64,000 bases of DNA from Janthinobacterium psychrotolerans (GTDB lineage Bacteria > Pseudomonadota > Gammaproteobacteria > Burkholderiales > Burkholderiaceae_D). The DNA is taken from the NCBI RefSeq assembly GCF_001677885.1, contig NZ_LOCQ01000057.1, forward strand, positions 248,001 to 312,000, read 5' to 3'. The position numbers and the translations under genes were made by a program. This document shows, piece by piece, positions 45,377 to 56,875 of the stretch (position 1 is the first letter of the stretch; each line of letters opens with the position of its first letter). The notes under the pieces were generated by a model, which searched no databases, was not told the DNA's origin, and saw only the letters and a program-made list of their open reading frames with translations.

Positions 45377-46426
45377 TTAGTAGATCGCCTTGCCCGACGC
45401 ATCTTTCAGGTTGGCTTTCCACGATTCCTGCACCAGCTTCACGACCGATGCCGGCATCGGCACGTAGTCCAGTTCAACGGCAGCGGCGCCACCATTTTTG
45501 TAGGCCCAGTCGAAGAATTTCAGCACTTCCTTGCCTTTGGCTGCGTCGGCTTGTACTTTATGCATCAGGATGAACGACACGCCGGTGATCGGCCAGCTGT
45601 TCTTGCCAGCCTGGTCGGTCAATACCACGCCGAAGCCCGGGGTCTGGGTCCAAGGCGCCGAAGCGGCTGCCGCCTTGAAGTTTTCGTCGTCAGGCTGCAG
45701 GAAGTTGCCGTCCTTGTTTTGCAGCTGGGTGTGCGACATATTGTTCTTCTTGGCATAAGCCCACTCGACGTAGCCGATCGAACCCTTGATACGCTGCACG
45801 TTGGCGGCGACGCCTTCGTTACCCTTGCCACCCACGCCCACTGCCCATTTCACGGCCGAACCGGCACCGATTTTCGATTTGAATTCCGGGTTGGTTTTCG
45901 ACAGGAAGTCGGTGAACAGGAAAGACGTGCCCGAACCGTCGGCGCGGTGCACCACGGTGATTTCCGTGTCCGGCAGCTTGACGCCGCTGTTCAGGGCGGC
46001 GATTTCAGGCGCGCTCCATTTGGTGATCTTGCCCAGGTAGATATCGGCGACAACCTTGCCGGTCATTTTCAGCTGGCCAGGTTTTACGCCGTCCAGGTTG
46101 ACGATGGTAACCACGCCGCCCATGATGGCCGGGAATTGCATCAGGCCGGCTTCTTCCAGCTCTTCTGCTTTCAACGGCATGTCGGAGGCGCCAAATTCAA
46201 CGGTCTTGGCCTTGATTTGCTTGATGCCTGCGCCGGAACCCACGGATTGGTAGTTCAGGCCGTTGCCCGTATTGGCTTTGTAGGTCTCGGCCCATTTGGC
46301 GTAGATCGGGTACGGGAAAGTTGCACCAGCACCTGTCATATCTGCCGCCATGACGGAAGCGGAAGAAAATGCCATCGCTGCCGAAGCACCCACGACGATA
46401 AATTTGAACATTTGCTTCATTTGCAT
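45377..46426 (-). CDS. pstS: Phosphate ABC transporter substrate-binding protein
   Basis: Periplasmic phosphate receptor of 349 residues. A signal peptide ends at SASVMA-A, and the binding site blocks are GAGATFPYPIYAKW, YQSVGSGAGIKQI, FGASDMPL and RADGSGTSFLFTDFL. The start at ATG 46426 is supported by GAGGA six bases before it. It is the first gene of the pho cluster and is preceded by a near-perfect Pho box. Confidence 0.98.
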   Translation of the reverse strand: MQMKQMFKFIVVGASAAMAFSSASVMAADMTGAGATFPYPIYAKWAETYKANTGNGLNYQSVGSGAGIKQIKAKTVEFGASDMPLKAEELEEAGLMQFPAIMGGVVTIVNLDGVKPGQLKMTGKVVADIYLGKITKWSAPEIAALNSGVKLPDTEITVVHRADGSGTSFLFTDFLSKTNPEFKSKIGAGSAVKWAVGVGGKGNEGVAANVQRIKGSIGYVEWAYAKKNNMSHTQLQNKDGNFLQPDDENFKAAAASAPWTQTPGFGVVLTDQAGKNSWPITGVSFILMHKVQADAAKGKEVLKFFDWAYKNGGAAAVELDYVPMPASVVKLVQESWKANLKDASGKAIY

Positions 46427-46485
46427 ATCAAGTCCTCAGGTTATTACAAGGTTGTTGGAGCGTCATGCCCCGGTGAATGCTGTGC

Positions 46486-46519
46486 AGTCTAGCAAGCGAA
46501 TGTGACAGCTTTATGACAT
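46486..46519 (-). promoter_or_regulatory. Pho box and promoter of pstS
   Basis: On the minus strand 46519-46501 reads ATGTCATAAAGCTGTCACA, two TGTCA half-sites 11 bases apart, close to the PhoB consensus. Nine bases later TAGACT (46491-46486) serves as the -10 hexamer. The Pho box replaces the -35 element, as usual for PhoB-activated promoters. Confidence 0.88.
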
Positions 46520-46611
46520 GGTCAAAATTTGTTGAAATAGTTGCCTACGCCCCGCAAACCGGCATTTTTCACGCGCTTGATGACATGGCTGAAGGCGCTT
46601 TATGACACGCC

Positions 46612-46691
46612 ATGTCACAAGCGCGTCATATTTCACCATTACACTCTTGACACGTCATACGCATGTCAACGCGCCCGAATACGGCTAGAAT
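46612..46691 (+). promoter_or_regulatory. Pho boxes and promoter of ppk1
   Basis: Two candidate boxes with half-sites 11 bases apart: TGTCACAAGCGCGTCA at 46613-46628 and CGTCATACGCATGTCA at 46653-46668. The -10 TAGAAT is at 46686-46691, 17 bases after the second box, followed by GGAAG and the ppk1 ATG. With the oppositely facing pstS box, this makes a two-way Pho control region. Confidence 0.7.
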
Positions 46692-46716
46692 TAACTGTCT
46701 GTAAAGTTGGAAGAAT

Positions 46717-48807
46717 ATGAAACCTGAACTGCACACGGAAGTGACCAAATCGGGCATCCTGCTTGACCGGGAATTGTCGCAACTGACCTTCAACCGGCGC
46801 GTGATGGCGCAGGCCGAAGATCCGAACATTCCCCTGCTCGAACGGCTGCGCTATCTGTGCATCGTCAGCAGCAACATGGATGAATTTTTCGAAGTGCGCG
46901 TGGCCAGCCTGCTGGCGGCCGGCAGCATCGGCGGCACCCTGGCCGGCCACCCTGCCCTGGCGGCCAATCTGCAGCGCATCGACAAGGAATGCCATGCGCT
47001 GGTGGAACAGCAGTACGAAATCCTCAATAACGACGTGCTGCCGGCGCTGCGCGCGGCGGGCGTGCATCTGCTGCGCGACCAGGACCGCAACGAGGCGCAG
47101 CGCGCCTGGGTCAAGAATTATTTCGACCGTGAAGTGCGCCCCCTGCTGACGCCGATCGGTCTGGACCCGGCGCACCCGTTTCCACAAGTAATTAACAAGA
47201 GCCTCAATTTCATCGTCTCGCTGAGCGGCAAGGACGCGTTCGGCCGCGGCACGGCGATCGCCATCGTCAAGGCGCCGCGCGTGCTGCCGCGCGTGATCAA
47301 GCTGCCGGACGACATCTCCGATGGCGTCTCGTTCTGCTTGCTGTCGTCCGTCATCCACGCGCATATCTCGGACCTGTTTGCCGGGCGCGAAGTGATCGCC
47401 TATTCGCAGTTCCGCGTCACGCGCGACAGTGACCTGTGGGTCGACGAGGACGAAGTCAAGAACCTGCGCCAGGCCCTCAAGGGCGAGCTGGTCGGCCGCC
47501 AGTTCGGCACCTCGGTGCGCCTGGAAGTGGCGCGCAACTGTCCGCAGGAACTGTCGCAGTTCCTGCTCGACCAGTTCAGCCTCGACCAGAGCCGCCTGTA
47601 CCGGGTCAACGGCCCCGTCAACCTGGTGCGCCTGTCGGAAATGATCGACCACGTCAAGCAGCCAGCCTTGCGCTTCGCGCCGTTCATCCCGGGCCTGGCC
47701 CATAAAGCCATCGGCAACGACATCTTTGCCGCGCTGGCCAAACACGACATCCTGCTGCACCACCCGTATCAGTCGTTCCAGACCGTCATCGATTTTATCC
47801 GCAGCGCCGCCTACGACCCGGCGGTGGTCGCCATCAAGCAGACGATTTACCGCACCGGCATGAATTCGGACCTGATGGAATCGCTGATCATGGCCGCCAA
47901 GCTGGGCAAGGAAGTGACGGTCATCGTCGAACTGATGGCGCGCTTCGACGAAGAAGCCAATATCAACTGGGCCGACAAGCTCGAGCAAGCCGGCGCGCAG
48001 GTGGTCTACGGCGTGGTCGGCCTGAAGACCCACGCCAAGGTGGCCCTGGTAATACGCCGCGAAGAAGGCGCGCTGCGCTTCTATGCGCACCTGGGCACCG
48101 GCAACTACCACCCGACCACCACCAAGCTGTACACGGACTTTGGCCTGTTGACGGCCAAGCAGGACCTGGCGGTGGAAGTGAACGAAGTGTTCATCCACCT
48201 GACCAGCCTGACCAAGCCGCACAACCTGAACCACCTGTGGCTGGCGCCGTTCGGCCTGCAAAGCGAAATCATCAAGGCGATCCGCAACGAAGCGAAGATC
48301 GCCCGCTCGGGCCGCCGTGGCCGCATTATCGTCAAGATCAACGCGCTGGTCGATGAATCGGTGATCCGCGCCCTGTATGCGGCCTCGACCGATGGCGTGA
48401 AGATCGACCTGATCGTGCGCGGCGCCTGCACCCTCAAGCCTGGCGTGCCGGGCTTGTCGGAAAACATCAAGGTGCGCTCGGTGATCGGCCGCTTCCTCGA
48501 ACACAGCCGCATCTATTACTTCCGCAACGACCTGGCGCACGATGTCTACCTGGCCAGTGCCGACTGGATGAGCCGCAACCTGTTCCGCCGCGTGGAAGTG
48601 GCCTTCCCTGTCCTTGACCGGGCGCTGAAACGCCGCGTGATTGCCGAAGGCCTGAACCCGTATTTGAAGGATAATACCAATGCATGGGAGCTGGAATCGA
48701 CGGGCCAGTACACGCGCCGCAAGCCGCGTGCCAAGCAGACGCCGTTCAGCGCCCAGCAATACCTGATGCACAACCTGGGCACGCCCGCACCGGACGTAGG
48801 CGAGTAA
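46717..48807 (+). CDS. ppk1: Polyphosphate kinase 1
   Basis: Makes inorganic polyphosphate from ATP at the membrane. The 696-residue protein has the N-terminal domain (LLDRELSQLTFNRRVM), the head domain, and two PLD-like C-terminal domains. Catalytic histidines His439 (LKTHAKVAL) and His458 (FYAHLGTGNYH) have the 19-residue spacing of E. coli His435/His454, with the VVAIKQTIYRTG and FLEHSRIYYFRN blocks also intact. It is divergent from pstS with shared Pho boxes and followed by sixA. Confidence 0.98.
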   Translation: MKPELHTEVTKSGILLDRELSQLTFNRRVMAQAEDPNIPLLERLRYLCIVSSNMDEFFEVRVASLLAAGSIGGTLAGHPALAANLQRIDKECHALVEQQYEILNNDVLPALRAAGVHLLRDQDRNEAQRAWVKNYFDREVRPLLTPIGLDPAHPFPQVINKSLNFIVSLSGKDAFGRGTAIAIVKAPRVLPRVIKLPDDISDGVSFCLLSSVIHAHISDLFAGREVIAYSQFRVTRDSDLWVDEDEVKNLRQALKGELVGRQFGTSVRLEVARNCPQELSQFLLDQFSLDQSRLYRVNGPVNLVRLSEMIDHVKQPALRFAPFIPGLAHKAIGNDIFAALAKHDILLHHPYQSFQTVIDFIRSAAYDPAVVAIKQTIYRTGMNSDLMESLIMAAKLGKEVTVIVELMARFDEEANINWADKLEQAGAQVVYGVVGLKTHAKVALVIRREEGALRFYAHLGTGNYHPTTTKLYTDFGLLTAKQDLAVEVNEVFIHLTSLTKPHNLNHLWLAPFGLQSEIIKAIRNEAKIARSGRRGRIIVKINALVDESVIRALYAASTDGVKIDLIVRGACTLKPGVPGLSENIKVRSVIGRFLEHSRIYYFRNDLAHDVYLASADWMSRNLFRRVEVAFPVLDRALKRRVIAEGLNPYLKDNTNAWELESTGQYTRRKPRAKQTPFSAQQYLMHNLGTPAPDVGE

Positions 48808-48852
48808 GCCCGCCCAGCCACCGCCGACCACACCGACCAGGAGGAACACACC

Positions 48853-49311
48853 ATGGATCTTATCTTGTGGCGCCATGCCGAAGCCGAGCCAGGCGTGCCC
48901 GACCTGGAACGCGCCTTGACTGTCAAGGGCCAGAAACAGGCGCGCCGCATGGCCGAATGGCTCGGTTCGCAATTGCCCGACAATTGCCGCATCCTCGTCA
49001 GCCCGGCGGTGCGCACCTTGCAAACGGCCGAGGCGCTGGGCCGCAAGTTCAAGCTGATGCCGGAACTGGCGCCCGGCGCCGAAGCGGAAGATATTTTAAG
49101 AGCGGCCAACTGGCCCGGCAACAAGGAAACCGTGCTGATCGTCGGCCACCAGCCGACCCTGGGCCAGGCCGCCGCGCTGCTGCTGACCGGCGAAGAGCAG
49201 GACTGGGACATGCGCAAGGCCAGCGCGTGGTGGTTTTCGCAGAGGGAACCGGGCGATGCCCTGAGCGTTTATCTCAAGGCGGTGATGGCGCACGACCTGG
49301 TGGTGAAATGA
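48853..49311 (+). CDS. sixA: Phosphohistidine phosphatase SixA family
   Basis: Histidine phosphatase of 152 residues with the RHG-type motif LILWRHAEAE at the N-terminus, SPAVRTLQTAEAL and the second catalytic His in VLIVGHQPTLGQ. SixA removes phosphate from phosphohistidine in phosphotransfer proteins, although targets differ between species. An AGGAGG-like site (GAGGA at about 48840) precedes ATG 48853. It lies 45 bases after ppk1, and sixA next to ppk is frequent in betaproteobacteria. Confidence 0.92.
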   Translation: MDLILWRHAEAEPGVPDLERALTVKGQKQARRMAEWLGSQLPDNCRILVSPAVRTLQTAEALGRKFKLMPELAPGAEAEDILRAANWPGNKETVLIVGHQPTLGQAAALLLTGEEQDWDMRKASAWWFSQREPGDALSVYLKAVMAHDLVVK

Positions 49312-49314
49312 CGC

Positions 49315-49414
49315 CAACGGCGTCGGCTTACGCGCTGTGCGCCAAGCCGACCTACGTTCCTCGCCAATCCGTAGGTCGGGTTAGCCGGAACGGCGTAAGC
49401 CGGCAACACCGTTG
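49315..49414. repeat. Long inverted repeat, REP-like element B
   Basis: Two arms of about 42-45 bases around CGTAGGTCGG and its complement CCGACCTACG, with a 13-base loop, ending in CAACGGCG and CACCGTTG. It starts three bases after the sixA stop and shares the CGTAGGTCGG-TTA core with element A at 26023-26120. Confidence 0.78.
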
Positions 49415-49431
49415 ACTCTTGTGCAGCCTGC

Positions 49432-49459
49432 TTGTAAAGCGCCCGCTATCTGCTAGAGT
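49432..49459 (+). promoter_or_regulatory. Weak promoter-like site before the 41-residue membrane protein
   Basis: TTGTAA at 49432-49437 and TAGAGT at 49454-49459 with a 16-base spacer, about 85 bases before the small gene. Confidence 0.3.
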
Positions 49460-49544
49460 TTAATTGCATCAACTACGCGCCGTGGCCACGCCGTGGCGCA
49501 TTGAGCAACCCAGCGGACAGCCGTCCAACGACGGCTGAAACATC

Positions 49545-49670
49545 ATGTTGACCTTTCTTGTCTTTCTCTTTATCGCCATCTTCGCCGCCATCATCGGCTT
49601 TGTCGCCTTTGAGCTGATCGAAGAAATGCGCGGCAGCCACCACAAACTGATGGACCGCTATCACGAGTAG
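49545..49670 (+). CDS. Small membrane protein, 41 residues, unknown
   Basis: An open frame of 42 codons from ATG 49545 to TAG 49670. The first 22 residues (MLTFLVFLFIAIFAAIIGF) form one membrane helix, and the rest is a charged tail with EEMRGSHHKLMDRYHE. The split into hydrophobic and polar halves and the use of GC-rich third positions support a real gene, but there is no obvious ribosome site (only AACATC before the ATG). Function unknown. Confidence 0.5.
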   Translation: MLTFLVFLFIAIFAAIIGFVAFELIEEMRGSHHKLMDRYHE

Positions 49671-49735
49671 CGCACCCAGCTCCGATCAATGGCGCCAGTG
49701 ACGAGCAAACCCCGTCCCTCGCGCCATTGCCGTTT

Positions 49736-50851
49736 TTACACCCCGGTCTTGAACTTGGTATAAATGCGCGTCATCAGGCGGCGGATATCGGCCGTGATCG
49801 GCTCGGGCGCGGCCATGCGCTGCTTGTCGGCGTCCGGCAGGAAGATGGCCTTGTTCTCGGCGATATCCTTGCGCACGTATTTCAGGCTCGGCACGTTCGG
49901 ATTGGCGTAGAACACCTTGTTGGTCAGGCTGGCGTGCACTTGCGGGCGCAAAATATAGTTGATAAAGGCGTGCGCATTGTTCGGATGTGGCGCGTCGGCA
50001 GGAATGGCCATGGTGTCGAACATCAGCGCGGCCGTCTTCGGCACCAGCACGGAGATCACATTGCCGTTCTTGGCGTCAATTGCGCGCTGGCGCGCGATAT
50101 TGATGTCGCCCGACCAGCCCAGCGCCACGCAGACGGAACCGTTGGCCATGTCATTGATATAGCCCGACGAACTGAACAGGGTCACATATGGACGGATCGC
50201 CTGCAACACCTTGCCCGCTTCCTGGTAGTCGGCGGCGGTTTTGGAATACGCGGGCTTGTTCAGGTACTGCAGCGCGGCCGGCAGCACTTCGGACGGCGAA
50301 TCGAGGAAGGACACACCGCACGATTTCAGTTTCGACACATACTTGGGATCGAAGATCAGGTCCCAGGCGTTTTCCGGCATCGGCATGGTGCCCAGCGCGG
50401 CCTTGACCTTGTTGACATTGATGCCCACCGTGGTGTAACCCCACAGCCAGTCGACCAGGTAGTCATTGTTCGGGTCGATCTTGGCCAGCTTGGCCTGCAG
50501 GTTGGCGTCGAGGTTGCCGATGTTGTTCAGCTTGCTCTTGTCGAGCTTGCGCAACAGGCCGGCGTCGATCTGCAAGCGCGCCCACTGGGCCGTCGGCACC
50601 ACGATGTCATAGCCCGACTTGCCGGCCACCAGTTTCGCATTGAGGATTTCGTTATTGTCGAAAACGTCGTAGCGCACCTTGATGCCGGTTTCCTTCTCAA
50701 AATTCTTGATCGTCTCGTCGCCGATATAGTCCGACCAGTTGTAGATATTCAGGACTTTTTCTTCCTGGGCATGCGCGGGCACCGCCAGCACGGCCGCCGC
50801 CAAACTCATTGCCAGTACCATGCGTCGTCCTGCCTGCCATTTGCTTGCCAT
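49736..50851 (-). CDS. Polyamine ABC transporter substrate-binding protein (PotF/PotD type)
   Basis: Periplasmic binding protein of 371 residues. The signal peptide ends AVPAHA-QEE, and the mature part starts with LNIYNWSDYIGDETIKNFEKETG in the manner of PotF, continuing YDIVVPTAQW and WGYTTVGINVNKV. Putrescine or spermidine is the likely ligand. ATG 50851 follows GGAGG directly upstream (CTGGAGG near 50860). No permease or ATPase gene is adjacent, so it must work with a transporter encoded elsewhere. Confidence 0.92.
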   Translation of the reverse strand: MASKWQAGRRMVLAMSLAAAVLAVPAHAQEEKVLNIYNWSDYIGDETIKNFEKETGIKVRYDVFDNNEILNAKLVAGKSGYDIVVPTAQWARLQIDAGLLRKLDKSKLNNIGNLDANLQAKLAKIDPNNDYLVDWLWGYTTVGINVNKVKAALGTMPMPENAWDLIFDPKYVSKLKSCGVSFLDSPSEVLPAALQYLNKPAYSKTAADYQEAGKVLQAIRPYVTLFSSSGYINDMANGSVCVALGWSGDINIARQRAIDAKNGNVISVLVPKTAALMFDTMAIPADAPHPNNAHAFINYILRPQVHASLTNKVFYANPNVPSLKYVRKDIAENKAIFLPDADKQRMAAPEPITADIRRLMTRIYTKFKTGV

Positions 50852-50952
50852 ATCCCAACCTCCAGAGTCATCGAAAAATATTGCTGATGATAGCAACAAG
50901 GGCGCGGTCAGGTCCAGCCTGATCGCGCCCTCGCCTCTTGCTGCAAGAAGAT

Positions 50953-53559
<2,607 letters not shown>

Positions 53560-53695
53560 GATGAAAAGTGCTCCCGGTTAATTCGTTGTGAATCAAATTG
53601 GGGTGTGGCGGTACTTTTCAAGCATACACATTGCAACAATATAATGCAGTGCGGCTGCGCTGGCGTCTACGGCAATCTTGACCTGAGAGGCCGGT

Positions 53696-54157
53696 TTACA
53701 AAGTGCGCCACTTGTCCAGCGCCGCTTCGTCGGTCACGCGCGCGTCGACCCAGCGCGCGCCTTGCGGCGTATCTTCCTTTTTCCAGAACGGCGCTTCGGT
53801 TTTCAGGTAGTCGATAATGAATTCGCAGGCCGCAAAGGCCTCGCCACGGTGGGCAGACGACACGGCCACCAGCACAATCTGCTCCTGCGGACGCAAGGGA
53901 CCGACGCGGTGAATCACGAGAGCGCCGGCCAGCGGCCAGCGTGCCCGGGCCTGCTCGACGATGGCCAGGATCGATTTTTCCGTCATGCCCGGATAATGTT
54001 CGAGCTCCATCGAAGCCACGTCCAGGCCCTCGTTCATGTCGCGCACGGTGCCCACGAATCCCACCACGGCGCCGACTTTCGGGTCATGCGCGCGCAGCTG
54101 GGCGATTTCCGTGCTCAGGTCAAAATCGGCTTGCTCGATGCGCACACTGGTGTTCAT
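53696..54157 (-). CDS. moaE: Molybdopterin synthase catalytic subunit
   Basis: With MoaD, MoaE adds two sulfurs to precursor Z to make molybdopterin. The 153-residue protein has GAVVGFVGTVRDMNEG, MELEHYPGMTEK, HRVGPLRPQEQIVLVAVSSAHR and the catalytic lysine region TEAPFWKKE. Its ATG overlaps the stop of the DUF349 gene by four bases. moaD, normally next to moaE, is not here. Confidence 0.95.
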   Translation of the reverse strand: MNTSVRIEQADFDLSTEIAQLRAHDPKVGAVVGFVGTVRDMNEGLDVASMELEHYPGMTEKSILAIVEQARARWPLAGALVIHRVGPLRPQEQIVLVAVSSAHRGEAFAACEFIIDYLKTEAPFWKKEDTPQGARWVDARVTDEAALDKWRTL

Positions 54158-56748
54158 TGCGCACCACCGATACGGCGCAGCAGTGCCTCGATGCGGCTGG
54201 CCGTGCGGGCATCGGTCAGCGCGGCGATCGCGCACAGCTGCATCAGCTGCGAGGCCTGCGTGAGCGGCTTCTGGCCCGATTTCAGCGACGACTGCAGCAC
54301 GTCGACCTGCATTTTCAGGCGATCGCGCGCGAACTCGACGCCGCTGTCGACGCCGGCGACGATTTCCAGGCGCAGCACTTCTTCCAGCAGGCGCGGCACG
54401 TTCGCTTGCAATGTGGCCACATAGGCGGCGCGGCCGTCACCGATGGCGGCCAGCGCGGCGGCAAAGCGCGTCTGCAGGCTGCGTTCGTATTGCGCGTCGA
54501 GCGGCGGCAAGACACTCCAGCGTTCGGTCCAGGCCTGCGCATCAACCGCGCCGCCGTCGGACAATTCGGCTTCCAAAGCCTGCACCAGGCGCAGCTTGTC
54601 GCGCATGGCGTTCGCTTGCGCCGCGCCGGCGCGCTGGGCGATGGCGTCGGCCTGCGCCTGCAGCGAGGCGATGGCGTCCTGGTAGCGCTGCTCGATCTTC
54701 GCTTCGCTGGCGCGCGGCACGGGGCCGGTGCTGTTCCAGGCGGCGCGCGTGTCGCGCAGCAGCTGATTGATAAACGCCGTGCGCTGCTTGTCGTCTCCGT
54801 CTGGCACGACCACCGTTTCCAGCGTGGCGCACAGCGCCTCGCGCGCATGCAGGTGTTCGCGCCGCTCATGGTCGGCCGCATGCGCGGTTTCCTTGCGCCT
54901 GGCAAAAATATCGTCGCAGGCGGTGCGGAAACGCTGCCACAGCGCCTGCTCGGCGCGGCGCTCCAGCGGCAGCGCCTTGGCCAGTTCCTGCCATTTGTCC
55001 TGCAAGGCTTTGAGCATGTCGACCGTATTGCGTTCGGACGGTTTGAGCAGGCCCACTTCGACGATCAGCTGCTCGCGGCGCGCCGTCTCGATCTGGCGCT
55101 GGGTTTCCAGCGGCTTGGACAAGGCGTCCAGCGCCGCGCCGAATTCGCCGTCCAGGCGTTTCTTTTCCTTGCGGTCGATGGTGCCCAGGCGCGTCCAGGC
55201 CTGGCGCAGCCGCTGCGAACTCGACGCGACGTGTTTCCAGTCCGTGCTTTCCTCGGCGGCCAGGGCCGTTGCTTCAGCGATCAGTTCCTGGGCCTTGGCG
55301 GCATTGCCATGGCGCTCTTCGGCCAGCTGCCTGAAGTGCTGGGCCGCCGGCGCATAGGCCACCGTGCAGGCGGCGTCGAAACGCTCCCACAGTGATTTCG
55401 GCGCCGGGCCCGACAAGGTGTCGAGCGACTTCCAGCGCTCGCGCAGGCTGCCGACTTTTTTCGCCAGCTCGCTCATCGGCAGTTGTTGCGCCGGCAGCTC
55501 TTCACCGGCCTTGACCAGTTCCTCGCGCGAGACATTGCCGCCCCAGCGCGCCCAGTCGGCCAGGCGCTTGAACTCGCCACGCACATGGGCCAGGCGATCA
55601 GCCTGGGCCGGCGTCAAGCGGCCATGCTTGCTGTCGCGCAGGGTCTTGTCGTGCTCGGAGGCCAGGTGCAGCAGGCCTTCGGCCAGCGCCGCCTCCATGG
55701 CGTCGAGCGCCTTGAAAAACTGTTCGGTGGTTTCTTTTGACACTGGCGCAGCTTCCTGGCGCGCCTTGCGCAGGTTCGGACTTGATTCGACAGCGTCGGC
55801 AGCGGCTGGCGCTTCAGGCGCCAAAGGCGCCGGCGCCGTTGCCAGCAAGGCCAGGAATTGCTCCTGAAGGCTGTCGGAGAGCGGCGACTCGGGCAGGCGC
55901 GGCAGCGCTTGCCAGGCGCGCTTGAGTGCTGCCGGGTCCAGCGTGGCGGCATCCTGCGCCTGCCATTCGGTCAGCGCCGCCTGGCGCGCGTCGAACACGG
56001 CCTGGTGCTGCTGCAGCGCCTGCAAGGCTGCTTGCGCCTGCTCGCGCGCCTGGGCAAAGTCCAGGCCCAGTTGTTTCGGCAGCGAGGCGCGCTCGGGCGA
56101 CTGCATATGCTGGGCGTGTTCGGCATCGATGCTTGCCAGCGCTTGCGCCAATTCGTGCGCCGACTGGCCACCGGCGGCCAGCTTGCGCGCCGTGGCCACC
56201 GCGTCGATGACGGCGCGCTGCAGCGCCACCTGCGCTTCCAGGCGCTTGGCCAGTGCGGCGCGGGCGGCGGCAAATTGTTCGGCCAGCTCTGGCGTGGCCT
56301 TGATGACCTGCCATTGGCGGTCCAGCTCGGCGACCTGGTTGGGGCTCAGTTTTTCGTCGTTCAGCAGGCGCTGCGCGGTAGCGATGCTCGCTTGCGCGCG
56401 CTGCGCTTCGGCAGCCTGGTGGCGTATCAGGTCGATGCGGCCCTGCACCAGCTTGGCGACGCGGCGGTCGGTATTGCGCATGGCCTGGTGGATTTTTTCC
56501 AGCAACGGCAGCGCGTGCACCTGTTCGGCCGCGATCAAACGGGCTTCGGCAAATTCGCTGGCAATAATGAAGTCAAAGGCGGCAGCCTCGTCGCCGGCGA
56601 CGGCATGGGCGCGCGCCAGCTGTTCGGCGCGGCGCGATGCGCTCTGCGCCGTGGCGGCGGCCTGCTCCGCCACCACAGGATCCGGTGCGGTGGTTTTGCC
56701 GGCCTTGCTGGCCTTGCTGGCAGTACTCTTGAAGAGAAATTCGAACAT
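54154..56748 (-). CDS. DUF349 domain-containing protein
   Basis: Large, nearly all-helical protein of 864 residues with several DUF349 repeats (for example WQVIKATPELAEQFAAAR, WKSLDTLSGPAPKSLWERF, WNSTGPVPRASEAKIEQRY). It is alanine, glutamine and arginine rich and would form long coiled coils. A phenylalanine-rich start MFEFLFKS precedes a Lys/Ala linker. ATG 56748 is chosen since it begins the family-like N-terminus; the frame is open to 56781. The role is unknown; it is translationally coupled to moaE downstream. Confidence 0.85.
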   Translation of the reverse strand: MFEFLFKSTASKASKAGKTTAPDPVVAEQAAATAQSASRRAEQLARAHAVAGDEAAAFDFIIASEFAEARLIAAEQVHALPLLEKIHQAMRNTDRRVAKLVQGRIDLIRHQAAEAQRAQASIATAQRLLNDEKLSPNQVAELDRQWQVIKATPELAEQFAAARAALAKRLEAQVALQRAVIDAVATARKLAAGGQSAHELAQALASIDAEHAQHMQSPERASLPKQLGLDFAQAREQAQAALQALQQHQAVFDARQAALTEWQAQDAATLDPAALKRAWQALPRLPESPLSDSLQEQFLALLATAPAPLAPEAPAAADAVESSPNLRKARQEAAPVSKETTEQFFKALDAMEAALAEGLLHLASEHDKTLRDSKHGRLTPAQADRLAHVRGEFKRLADWARWGGNVSREELVKAGEELPAQQLPMSELAKKVGSLRERWKSLDTLSGPAPKSLWERFDAACTVAYAPAAQHFRQLAEERHGNAAKAQELIAEATALAAEESTDWKHVASSSQRLRQAWTRLGTIDRKEKKRLDGEFGAALDALSKPLETQRQIETARREQLIVEVGLLKPSERNTVDMLKALQDKWQELAKALPLERRAEQALWQRFRTACDDIFARRKETAHAADHERREHLHAREALCATLETVVVPDGDDKQRTAFINQLLRDTRAAWNSTGPVPRASEAKIEQRYQDAIASLQAQADAIAQRAGAAQANAMRDKLRLVQALEAELSDGGAVDAQAWTERWSVLPPLDAQYERSLQTRFAAALAAIGDGRAAYVATLQANVPRLLEEVLRLEIVAGVDSGVEFARDRLKMQVDVLQSSLKSGQKPLTQASQLMQLCAIAALTDARTASRIEALLRRIGGAQ

Positions 56749-56875
56749 GACGGGTTTCGCGTGGATCAAAACCACCATCATAACAAAGCCAGGGGCATTG
56801 CATCAGACAGCAATGAAGTAATTATCAAACAATAAACTTAAACTTTTTTCCATCACATCCGGCCTGATGCGTGTC

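Noticed and set aside
46666-49023. A 785-codon open frame on the minus strand opposite ppk1 and sixA
   Set aside because: Shadow of ppk1: composition is dominated by His, Gln and Arg, and it overlaps the Pho box promoter.
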